DNA of 64,000 nucleotides, taken from contig NZ_MWQH01000004.1 in assembly GCF_002210295.1 (NCBI RefSeq), positions 1-64,000 on the forward strand, written 5' to 3'. Both the position numbers and the translations under genes were made by a program. The notes under the pieces were generated by a model. That model saw only the letters and a program-made list of their open reading frames with translations. It did not search any database and had not been told where the DNA came from. This DNA comes from Fibrobacter sp. UWB5 (lineage in GTDB: Bacteria; Fibrobacterota; Fibrobacteria; Fibrobacterales; Fibrobacteraceae). This document shows, in pieces, positions 6,841-14,313 of the stretch (the first letter of the stretch is position 1; each line of letters starts with the position of its first letter).

Positions 6841-9414
6841 ATGACCATTCTCGAAAAAATTGCTCTTGCCCTCCCCGCCGTCGAATCCCCCGCCCGCTAT
6901 ATGGGTGGCGAAGCGAACAGCGTCGTGAAGGACCACAGCCAGATGCTTTGCCGCATGGCATTCGTGTTCCCCGACAAGTACGAAATCGGCATGAGCAACA
7001 ACGGAATCCGTATTCTGTACCATGTGATCAACCGCGAACCGGACTTGCTGTGCGAAGTTTCCTTTGCCCCGTGGGACGACATGGCGAAGGAAATGGAAAA
7101 GTACGACATTCCGCTGTACAGCTACGCAAGCTACACGCCGGTGCGTGATTTCGAAGTGGTCGGCATGACGCTCCAGACGGAGCTCAACTTTACGAACGTG
7201 CCTTACGTGCTCGATATCGCGCGCATTCCCGTGTGGCAGAAAGACCGCCGCGAAGAAGATCCGATTTTGGTCGCAGGCGGCCCCGCCATGGCAAACCCCG
7301 AGCCGGTCGTAGACTTTTTTGACGCCTTCATGATCGGTGACGGCGAAGACATGATTATTAAGTTCCTGCGCTGCGTAGGCGAAGGCCGCAAGGCCAAACT
7401 CCCCCGCGCCCAGATTCTAGAGAATTTGTCTAAAATCGACGGTGTGTACGTTCCGAGTCTGCGCCCCACCGTCATCAATGAATTCGGCGACATCGTTCCG
7501 GCAGAACCCGCCAAGGGCAGCTACCAGAACACGAATGGTGTTCGCAGGCAGTTCATTCCAGTGATGGACCCGAAGAACTACCCCATCAAGAACCTGATTG
7601 CCAACATGCAGTTGGTGCATAACCGATTCAGCGTTGAAGTCATGCGCGGTTGCGCCCAAGGTTGCCGTTTCTGCCAAGCCGGCATTTGGTACAGACCTTG
7701 CCGCGAGCTCGACCCCGATGACGTTTTGGACATCGCGAAGGCCGGCATCAAGGCCACGGGCGAACGCGAACTCGGACTCCTTTCGCTCTCCACCGCCGAC
7801 TACAAGCCGGTGGAAGGCCTGACCGACTCCATCATTGACGACCCGTTCTTCGACACCGTGGATGTGAGCCTTCCGAGTATCCGCGTGAACGCCTTCGGCG
7901 AAACGCTCGCCCAAAAGATTTCTGCCCTCAAGGGTGGCCGCAGTGCGACCTTCGCTCCCGAAACCGGTTCCGAACGCATCCGCAAGATGATCAACAAGAC
8001 CATCAGCGACCAGGATATGTACAACGCCGCCGAGCACGCCTTCAGCAGCGGCTTCAACAAGATTAAGTTGTACACAATGATCGGTTTTCCGACCGAAAAC
8101 GAGCAGGACATGGAAGCGTTCTGCAACCTGATCGAGAACCTCGTGAAAATCGGCCGCAAGTACCTGCGCGGATGCCAAATCGCCGTGAGCATGGGCATTC
8201 TGATTCCGAAGTCCTTTACTGGGCTGCAATGGGCTCCGTTCATGGACAAGGAAACCGCCCTCAAACATATCCGCTACGTGCGCGAAAGATTCTTTAGACA
8301 CCCGAACGTGAAGGTGAACTGGGCCGGTTGGGAAACCAGCTTCCTCGAAGCCATTTACAGCCGCGGCGACCGCAGACTCGGTCCCGTAATTTACGCCGCC
8401 TACAAGAAGGGAATCATCTTCGAAAGCGACTCCTACCGTTTTGATTTTGAAAAATGGCAGCAGGTCTGGGAAGAATGTGGCTACGACACCAGCTGGGTGT
8501 ACCGCATGCGCGAAAAGGACGAAGTATTCCCGTGGGATTTTATTCACGCAGGCACCAGCAAACAGTACCTGCGCGGCGAATGGGAAAAAGCCTTCAAGGA
8601 AGACTCCGCACCGGTGCCCAACTGCAAATGGGGCGACTGCCAGAAATGCGGCATTCCGGGCTTCGGTGCCGAAATCAAGCTCGCAAACGACCCGGTGCGC
8701 CATAAGGCACCGAGCCGCACACCCGAAGAAATCAAAAAACTTGTCGCCGAACGCCGCCCCACGCAAAAGAGTTGCCACAGCTACAAGATTACTTTCAAGA
8801 AGACAGGTCTCAGCCGATTCCTGCCGCACCAGAACATGCTCAGCTTTTTCGAGCGCACGTTCCTTTGCGCAGGAATCCCCATCAAGTTCAGCGAAGGTTT
8901 CAGCCCGAAGCCCCGCATTTCGAACATGGGCGCACTCCCGCTCGGTCTAGAAACTTACTGCGAAGTCATCAGCGTAGACTTGTTGCAACCACTTGACATT
9001 TCCAAGGAAAACTTGCCGAAGATCATGGCCGAACTTTCGAGACCGTTCCCGCGCGGCATGGAAATCGTGAACATCGAGCCGCTCAAGGAAAAGCTTTCTA
9101 AGCACATGCCGACAGCGATGATCTATTCGTTTACGCCCGACACGATTCCCGAAGGCATCATGGAAAAGTTCGAAAGCAAGACGCTTCCCGTGGTACTCAA
9201 CCACCGCGGCCAAGAAATCAACTTGAACGAACACATCCTTGGAATTCAAATTGCAGGCGGCGCCATCGTCCTTAAAATCAAGTGCAACAACATGGGCACC
9301 ACCGCAAGCCCGTTCAATATTTACGCAGCCCTGATGGGCGTCAATTTTGACCCCAAGAAGCTTGATGAGGCGTCAAGGCGCTTCCTTATCAAGAAAATAG
9401 CGATGGAATGGTAA
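6841..9414 (+). CDS. B12-binding-type radical SAM protein fused to a TIGR03936/DUF2344 domain
   Basis: An 857-residue fusion. The N-terminal two thirds is a radical SAM protein of the TIGR03960 type, with an N-terminal cobalamin-binding-like Rossmann region and the [4Fe-4S] motif C271-x3-C275-x2-C278 (GCAQGCRFCQAG). From about residue 645 comes the TIGR03936/DUF2344 domain, which in many bacteria is a separate neighbouring protein. The family is widespread but its substrate is not established; RNA or ribosome-related roles have been suggested from gene neighbourhoods. TAAATT (6828-6833) lies 7 nt before ATG with no Shine-Dalgarno sequence, suggesting leaderless translation. Confidence 0.88.
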   Translation: MTILEKIALALPAVESPARYMGGEANSVVKDHSQMLCRMAFVFPDKYEIGMSNNGIRILYHVINREPDLLCEVSFAPWDDMAKEMEKYDIPLYSYASYTPVRDFEVVGMTLQTELNFTNVPYVLDIARIPVWQKDRREEDPILVAGGPAMANPEPVVDFFDAFMIGDGEDMIIKFLRCVGEGRKAKLPRAQILENLSKIDGVYVPSLRPTVINEFGDIVPAEPAKGSYQNTNGVRRQFIPVMDPKNYPIKNLIANMQLVHNRFSVEVMRGCAQGCRFCQAGIWYRPCRELDPDDVLDIAKAGIKATGERELGLLSLSTADYKPVEGLTDSIIDDPFFDTVDVSLPSIRVNAFGETLAQKISALKGGRSATFAPETGSERIRKMINKTISDQDMYNAAEHAFSSGFNKIKLYTMIGFPTENEQDMEAFCNLIENLVKIGRKYLRGCQIAVSMGILIPKSFTGLQWAPFMDKETALKHIRYVRERFFRHPNVKVNWAGWETSFLEAIYSRGDRRLGPVIYAAYKKGIIFESDSYRFDFEKWQQVWEECGYDTSWVYRMREKDEVFPWDFIHAGTSKQYLRGEWEKAFKEDSAPVPNCKWGDCQKCGIPGFGAEIKLANDPVRHKAPSRTPEEIKKLVAERRPTQKSCHSYKITFKKTGLSRFLPHQNMLSFFERTFLCAGIPIKFSEGFSPKPRISNMGALPLGLETYCEVISVDLLQPLDISKENLPKIMAELSRPFPRGMEIVNIEPLKEKLSKHMPTAMIYSFTPDTIPEGIMEKFESKTLPVVLNHRGQEINLNEHILGIQIAGGAIVLKIKCNNMGTTASPFNIYAALMGVNFDPKKLDEASRRFLIKKIAMEW

Positions 9415-9500
9415 AACTTTAGCAAAAGTTATAACACTTTTGGACATTTTTTATTAGTATTCCTAGTGGATTTTTGAAACACCTATTTAAGGAGTAGTAT

Positions 9501-10196
9501 ATGAAAAAAATGTTTCTTGCTGCCGTGACGGCACTCGCCTTGTGCTCTTACAGCTATGCACAGGACGACGAAGACGAGTACGAAGAAGAAGACGCCCCGG
9601 CTCGCGAAGAAGCCCCGGCGATCGAAGAAGATGACGCTCCAGTTGCAAAAACAGAAAAGAAACAATCCTCTGGCGATGCTTTCCTGGGCCTCGGCATGGG
9701 CCTTACCGACAGCTACCAGCAAATTCATATCAAGTACAAGATCAACGCTTCCTTGACAGCTACCGGTATCTTGCTATTGAACCACCATGGTGAATCCACC
9801 TATGAAGCAGGCGGCGTTGAAGTGGATATGGGTGACGATTACACCGCATTCGGTATCGGTGCCGGAATCGACTACAACCTCGACACTCCGGTACTTCCGA
9901 CTTCCGTGGGCGCCGAAATTGCCTACATCAGCAACGGCGAACAGCTTTTGTCTAACGACGGGATGAACAAGTCCACCCTTTCTTCGAGCAACCTGAACAT
10001 CAACCTGATGTTCGGTGTCCATGCAGAACTCGTCAAGAATTTCGAACTTTCCGGAAAGGCTGGTCTCGGATTCGTGTACACGTCCTCTACGACAAAGACC
10101 ACGGCAATCGCCGCAAACACCAGCTCCGAAACCGAAATGTCTAACCTGAGCTTCGGTTTGAAGGCCGGCGTTTACGCCACCTGGTTCTTCCTATAA
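9501..10196 (+). CDS. secreted acidic protein, probable outer-membrane beta-barrel
   Basis: A 231-residue protein with a clear signal peptide (about 1-20, cleavage after SYAQ or nearby). A very acidic Asp/Glu/Pro-rich stretch follows (about 21-52), then a region of alternating polar and hydrophobic residues ending in aromatic YATWFFL, as in small outer-membrane barrels. Family not recognised. It has a good ribosome binding site (AAGGAG, 7 nt before ATG). A terminator follows at 10253. Confidence 0.65.
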   Translation: MKKMFLAAVTALALCSYSYAQDDEDEYEEEDAPAREEAPAIEEDDAPVAKTEKKQSSGDAFLGLGMGLTDSYQQIHIKYKINASLTATGILLLNHHGESTYEAGGVEVDMGDDYTAFGIGAGIDYNLDTPVLPTSVGAEIAYISNGEQLLSNDGMNKSTLSSSNLNINLMFGVHAELVKNFELSGKAGLGFVYTSSTTKTTAIAANTSSETEMSNLSFGLKAGVYATWFFL

Positions 10197-10324
10197 GACC
10201 GCTCGGCTCTATCGCATCAACAAGAATGTGATATCGCCTCGCTCTCGTAACCACGCCTCGTTAATACGAGGCGTTTGTTACTCACAAAGACCGCTCGGTT
10301 CTGTCGCATTGACTAGAAGGTGAT
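10195..10324 (+). repeat. imperfect 38-bp direct repeat flanking a terminator
   Basis: Copies at 10195-10232 and 10287-10324 both begin AAGACCGCTCGG and end GTGAT, with 32 of 38 positions identical by hand alignment. The first overlaps the stop codon of the preceding gene. The terminator at 10253-10280 lies between the copies. The origin and function are unknown. Confidence 0.6.
10253..10280 (+). terminator. terminator of the acidic secreted protein gene
   Basis: ACGCCTCG (10253-10260) pairs with CGAGGCGT (10267-10274) over a 6-nt loop, followed by the T-rich TTGTT. Confidence 0.6.
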
Positions 10325-10344
10325 TTCATAAACAAAAAAATTTA

Positions 10345-10369
10345 GACCGTCCACTCAGACGGCCTTTTT
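10345..10369. terminator. probable bidirectional terminator
   Basis: CCGTC (10347-10351) pairs with GACGG (10358-10362), followed on the plus strand by TTTTT. On the minus strand the stem is followed after a few bases by a T7 run. It lies between convergent genes and may serve both. Confidence 0.55.
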
Positions 10370-10389
10370 AATTATTATGAACAACGATC

Positions 10390-10602
10390 TTATTCCGCAG
10401 GTAAGATAATTTCGATGTGGCTGGTGCTCACGTTCAAGAAGTGCGTACGGAACAAATCCTTTTCGCTCTTGTCGCTCACACGCACCTGCGTGACGGCAAT
10501 AAAGTCCTTGTTTTCACGGATGTAGTCCGTGAGACGTTCGTCGCGGAGCGTATCGATTTCGCCCGTGATGATAAAGCTGTCGGTCCAAATTTTTACTAGC
10601 AT
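10390..10602 (-). CDS. small conserved protein, DUF6812-like
   Basis: A 70-residue protein predicted as all beta with no signal peptide. The pattern ITGEID-x5-RLTDYIRENKDFIAVT-x-VRV resembles the small DUF6812-type family, which has no assigned function. The start is preceded by TATATT (10614-10609) and a 6-nt spacer, again a leaderless arrangement. The gene is monocistronic. Confidence 0.65.
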   Translation of the reverse strand: MLVKIWTDSFIITGEIDTLRDERLTDYIRENKDFIAVTQVRVSDKSEKDLFRTHFLNVSTSHIEIILPAE

Positions 10603-10688
10603 GTCTTAAATATAAAGTTTTTTTTGTTTGCAAGCAGAAAAAAAGCGTTTTTTTGTTGCTTTTTGCCTTTTTGAGTGTATTTTAGGGA

Positions 10689-10723
10689 TATAATATAGCG
10701 GTTGGGCATACCCAACCAAGGAG
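10689..10723 (+). promoter_or_regulatory. promoter with stem-loop at the mRNA 5' end, and SD
   Basis: A perfect TATAAT (10689-10694) places transcription start near 10700, which is the first base of a 7-bp perfect hairpin GGTTGGG/CCCAACC (10700-10706/10711-10717). The Shine-Dalgarno AAGGAG (10718-10723) follows directly. The mRNA would therefore begin with a stem-loop immediately upstream of its ribosome binding site. Confidence 0.6.
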
Positions 10724-10729
10724 TTTACC

Positions 10730-11527
10730 ATGGCAACGAAAAAGGCAATCAAACTGACCCCCGGCAAAATGATTTACCATAATCTGGAATTTATTGATAG
10801 CGATGTCGGGCGCCCGATCAGAATTCTTTCCGAATTCATGGGTCCATACCAGATTTTTGCACAAGAAGGCATCAAGAACACCATCGTGTTCTTCGGTTCT
10901 GCACGCACGCTCCCCATGGCCGAACTCAAGAAACGCCAAAAGAGTTGCAAGAACAAGGCCGAACTCGCCCGACTCAAACGACTGGAAGCTGTCGCCGAAT
11001 ACTACGACGCCGCGCGCGAACTGGGCGCGAAACTCGGTCGTTGGGCAAACAAGCAACACGACCATGGTTTTGCGGTGATGACCGGTGGCGGTCCGGGCAT
11101 TATGGAAGCGGGTAACCGCGGTGCAAACGATGTGGGCACCTCTTCGGTCGGCCTGAACATCAAGCTGCCCTTCGAACAGCACCCGAACCCCTATATCGAT
11201 GACGATCTGAACCTGCAGTTCCGTTATTTCTTTATCCGTAAGTACTGGTTCATGAAGATGGCTAGAGCCCTCGTGGTATTCCCGGGCGGTTTCGGCACAC
11301 TCGACGAAATGTTCGAAATCTTGACACTGATCCAGACAAAGAAATACGGCGACAGGATGCCCGTCGTGATTTACGGCAGCAAGTACTGGAACAAGGTCAT
11401 CAACTGGAACTACATCGCCGAAACAGGCATGATCGACAAGGATGACCTCAAGCTGTTCCATTTCTGCGATACCGTAGAAGATGCTTACAATGTCATTACA
11501 TCGGCTCTCGAAAAGACTATGGATTAA
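10730..11527 (+). CDS. LOG family protein (TIGR00730-like)
   Basis: A 265-residue Rossmann-fold protein of the LOG family, long annotated as lysine decarboxylase but known in several members to be a nucleoside 5'-monophosphate phosphoribohydrolase. The diagnostic motif PGGFGTLDE is present, as is the nucleotide-binding GGGPGIMEAGNRGA. The N-terminal ~90 residues extend beyond the minimal domain, as in the longer subgroup. It is probably cytosolic and monocistronic, with its own hairpin leader and terminator. Confidence 0.88.
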   Translation: MATKKAIKLTPGKMIYHNLEFIDSDVGRPIRILSEFMGPYQIFAQEGIKNTIVFFGSARTLPMAELKKRQKSCKNKAELARLKRLEAVAEYYDAARELGAKLGRWANKQHDHGFAVMTGGGPGIMEAGNRGANDVGTSSVGLNIKLPFEQHPNPYIDDDLNLQFRYFFIRKYWFMKMARALVVFPGGFGTLDEMFEILTLIQTKKYGDRMPVVIYGSKYWNKVINWNYIAETGMIDKDDLKLFHFCDTVEDAYNVITSALEKTMD

Positions 11528-11546
11528 TCTCAAATAACTTTTATTG

Positions 11547-11581
11547 CAAGGTGTCGCTCGGCGGCACCTTGTTTTGTTTTT
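11547..11581 (+). terminator. terminator of the LOG gene
   Basis: An 11-bp stem CAAGGTG-TCGC/GCGG-CACCTTG (11547-11571, one G-U pair, 3-nt loop) is followed by TTTTGTTTTT. Confidence 0.85.
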
Positions 11582-11602
11582 GGGATTAGCTAAATTTGGG
11601 GC

Positions 11603-12703
11603 ATGATTCGAAACATTCTGGCAGAAACATTAGATCGCGTATCTAGAAACTTGGCTCTCCGCCCGAACTACACCATGGAAGAATACCAGCGGTGGTTCGA
11701 CCAGAATCCCGAATACATGCACAACGGTGCCATGCAGCACATCCAGCTCGTCGAGCCCCTGACGCTCGAAGGCACCAACAACCTTTATCGCGCCCAGTAC
11801 TGGCTGGAACACCCGAACGACCCCAGCCGCTATGTGGAGCAAGAAATCGTCGTCAAGATTTGCAAGTTCTGGGCAAGCCCCGGCAAGAACAGGCTTCACC
11901 GCCTGAACAGCCTCTTGAGCGCCTTCCAGGACGAAATCCGCATCAACAACCTGATACACGCTACCAATATCGAAGGCGTGGTGCAGAGCATGGGCGGCGG
12001 CATTGCCGGCAGACACCCTTACCTCAAGATGGAGTTTATTAAGGGTTGCTCTCTGGACAGGTTATTCAAGAAAGAACTAAGTGACGACGAAATCCTGCAT
12101 CGAGTCGCCCAACTCGCCTACTTGGCCAACACGATCAGCCAGTTGCATTACTACCAAGTGGTGCATAAAGATCTGAAGCCCAAGAACCTGCTTTTGTGCC
12201 AGAATCCGCAACACAAGAACAACCACAAGATTCTCGTGTGCGACTTCGGTTACGCCCAGGCAAAAATGCGCGACACCATTACCGAATACGGCGGCCAGAT
12301 GACGCCTTGCTACAGCGCTCCCGAACAGGCAATCATGGGCGAAAACCTATCGGCCTCGGTGGACTACTTTAGCTTCGGCATTATCGTGCACGAATACCTG
12401 ACCGGCGAAAAGCTGTTCCCGCATTCGATGGACATCTTTATCGAAGACGGCTACCGCATTACCGACCGTTACCTGGAATACCTGAAGACCGGCCGCGAGA
12501 ACCGCTTTAGCGACCCGAGATTCCCGGAACTGACGCAGTGGATTGACAACCTCACCATTTTCGACAGCTTTGAACGCATGCAGAGTTGCCCGAACTTGTT
12601 TGATATTGCCCACAAGTTGCGCGAACGCGTAAACGCCCAAGGTTACCGCGACGTGAACACCGACTTCTTGTGGAATCAGCTGCGCGAATACAACCGCTTT
12701 TAA
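11603..12703 (+). CDS. Hanks-type serine/threonine protein kinase
   Basis: A 366-residue cytosolic kinase. ATP-anchoring Lys85 lies in VVKICKF, the catalytic loop VVHKDLKPKN has Asp190, the metal-binding DFG is Asp214-Gly216, and the activation segment ends at APE (YSAPEQA). There is no membrane helix or PASTA sensor, unlike PknB. A family-atypical ~60-residue N-terminal part precedes the kinase fold. TAAATT (11591-11596) lies 6 nt before ATG with no Shine-Dalgarno sequence. The multi-pass membrane protein 47 bp downstream has its own promoter-like signal, so a functional link is only suggested by adjacency. Confidence 0.88.
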   Translation: MIRNILAETLDRVSRNLALRPNYTMEEYQRWFDQNPEYMHNGAMQHIQLVEPLTLEGTNNLYRAQYWLEHPNDPSRYVEQEIVVKICKFWASPGKNRLHRLNSLLSAFQDEIRINNLIHATNIEGVVQSMGGGIAGRHPYLKMEFIKGCSLDRLFKKELSDDEILHRVAQLAYLANTISQLHYYQVVHKDLKPKNLLLCQNPQHKNNHKILVCDFGYAQAKMRDTITEYGGQMTPCYSAPEQAIMGENLSASVDYFSFGIIVHEYLTGEKLFPHSMDIFIEDGYRITDRYLEYLKTGRENRFSDPRFPELTQWIDNLTIFDSFERMQSCPNLFDIAHKLRERVNAQGYRDVNTDFLWNQLREYNRF

Positions 12704-12750
12704 GAAAAATAAAATTTTCATTTTCAAGTTCATTAGTATATATTCAGGAT

Positions 12751-14211
12751 ATGAATAAGTCCTCTATCTCGAATATTACTGCTCTTTTGAAGAAAATTAA
12801 GCCAATCCATTACTTGGTGGTTTTGGCAATTATAGGCATCGGCATTTTTAACGCCGTTACCGGAATCATGCCGCAAATCAAGCAAAGCCGCTACGAAAAG
12901 GGAATCGAAAGATCCTTTGACAAGTGGTGGGAAGAAGAGGGCGCGAACCAGTTCAAAGTCGTCGGAATCGAACCGACCGAAAAAATCAGACAAGAAGAAT
13001 TTGAGCAATTCCGCAACAGGGCTTTTGCGCTAAAGCCTTCGTACATTGTCGAAGACCGTGTCGAATTCATGAAGAAGGATTTCCGCGAATGGTGGGAAAT
13101 CCGTGGCGGCAAAGAAGAATTCATCGCCAAGCACAACCGCTACCCGGGCGAAGCGGACTTTAGGCGCGAACTTGCCGAATGGATCGACAACTACACCGAC
13201 AAATTCCCGCGTTACAACATGGCGTTCGTCCCCAAGAAGGAACAGTACGACCGACTGCTCACCAGCTGGATTCTGTTCCCGAGCGCCTGGAGCTACATCC
13301 TGTTCGCCGTACTCTTCATGTTTACGCTTGTTCGCCTGGAAAAGCGTTGGCAATGGTTTATTCTGTGGGGTTGCATTATCGGCTGGGCCCTCTTGGGCGG
13401 TGTCCTAGTGAGCGTCATGACCGGCACGAGTTTCTTCGACCATTACAGCGGCGAACGCTACATGGGCATGAGCCTGACAATTGCATTCCTGCTTGGCGCC
13501 ACTGCATTCGCCCCGCGCAAGGAATTGACCTCGCAAACGCTTTCGGCCGTTTGCTTTACGGGACTCCTGCTCGACATGGCCGTCAACTGGTTTATCAATC
13601 CGAATATTTTCGGCGCCGTCACCGTACTTTCGCCCATCGCATTCGGTGCAGGCGCCTTTGCCGGCCTAAAGATTGAAACCCGCCGCAAAACCCGTTTCGA
13701 ACTCAAACAAGAAGCCTTGCAGGAACGAGCCCGCCGTATTGAGCGACGCAATCCCATGGCCGAAATGAAGAACAAGACTCGAGCCATGATCCAGTCGGGC
13801 ATCGAAAACGCCAAGGGCGGCCGCCCCGAACAAGCTTTCAGCCTGCTCACACAATCGATGGTACAGCTCTTGCAGGAACACCCCATCGACAAGGCTACGG
13901 TGCTTTCTCTGGCAGACAGCATGAACAAGCTCTATATTGAAATTTCAAGCAACCAGTGGCTTGAATGGGGCGAAATCGCCAAGGCAAAGAATGCGCCTGA
14001 AGCCGCAATCATGCTTTTGAAGAAAGGCCTTTCGCTCGAGAAAGACAAGAATTTCGCAAGACGCGCCCTCTATACTTTGGGCGAGACTTGCGTCACGAAT
14101 AAGATCGAGCTGGAAGATGGAATCAAGCGCTTGCAGAAAGTGATCGAGATGAATTCGACCGACATTCTTGCCAAGCAAGCGCAAAGAATCCTGGACAACA
14201 TCCAAAAGTAA
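12751..14211 (+). CDS. multi-pass membrane protein with helical-repeat C-terminus
   Basis: A 486-residue protein with one N-terminal helix (about 18-38), a charged soluble loop of about 135 residues rich in Trp-Trp-Glu motifs, then five or six closely spaced membrane helices (about 180-325). A soluble C-terminal helical region (about 340-486) resembles TPR-like repeats. The membrane arrangement is loosely rhomboid-like, but no GxSG/His catalytic pair is visible, so protease function is not claimed. The reading frame is open upstream to 12670, but ATG 12751 sits 6 nt after TATATT (12739-12744) and is chosen. Confidence 0.6.
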   Translation: MNKSSISNITALLKKIKPIHYLVVLAIIGIGIFNAVTGIMPQIKQSRYEKGIERSFDKWWEEEGANQFKVVGIEPTEKIRQEEFEQFRNRAFALKPSYIVEDRVEFMKKDFREWWEIRGGKEEFIAKHNRYPGEADFRRELAEWIDNYTDKFPRYNMAFVPKKEQYDRLLTSWILFPSAWSYILFAVLFMFTLVRLEKRWQWFILWGCIIGWALLGGVLVSVMTGTSFFDHYSGERYMGMSLTIAFLLGATAFAPRKELTSQTLSAVCFTGLLLDMAVNWFINPNIFGAVTVLSPIAFGAGAFAGLKIETRRKTRFELKQEALQERARRIERRNPMAEMKNKTRAMIQSGIENAKGGRPEQAFSLLTQSMVQLLQEHPIDKATVLSLADSMNKLYIEISSNQWLEWGEIAKAKNAPEAAIMLLKKGLSLEKDKNFARRALYTLGETCVTNKIELEDGIKRLQKVIEMNSTDILAKQAQRILDNIQK

Positions 14212-14226
14212 TTCGCCGAGCGAAGG

Positions 14227-14309
14227 CAATAGGCAGGAAGCCTATTGTCGGAGCGAAGGACGAACAACGACTTACTAATCCTTTTGGAGTTCTCTCTTTT
14301 CGTTGTTCG
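14227..14309. repeat. inverted repeats between convergent genes
   Basis: CAATAGGC/GCCTATTG (14227-14234/14240-14247) forms a compact hairpin. A separate long-loop inverted repeat CGAACAACG/CGTTGTTCG occupies 14261-14269 and 14301-14309. Neither has a good T-run. They may act as terminators for the convergent genes ending at 14211 and 14314. Confidence 0.45.
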
Positions 14310-14313
14310 TATA

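Noticed and set aside
12751..14211. Rhomboid protease call for the multi-pass membrane protein
   Set aside because: Helix layout is suggestive but no GxSG serine motif or matching catalytic His is visible.
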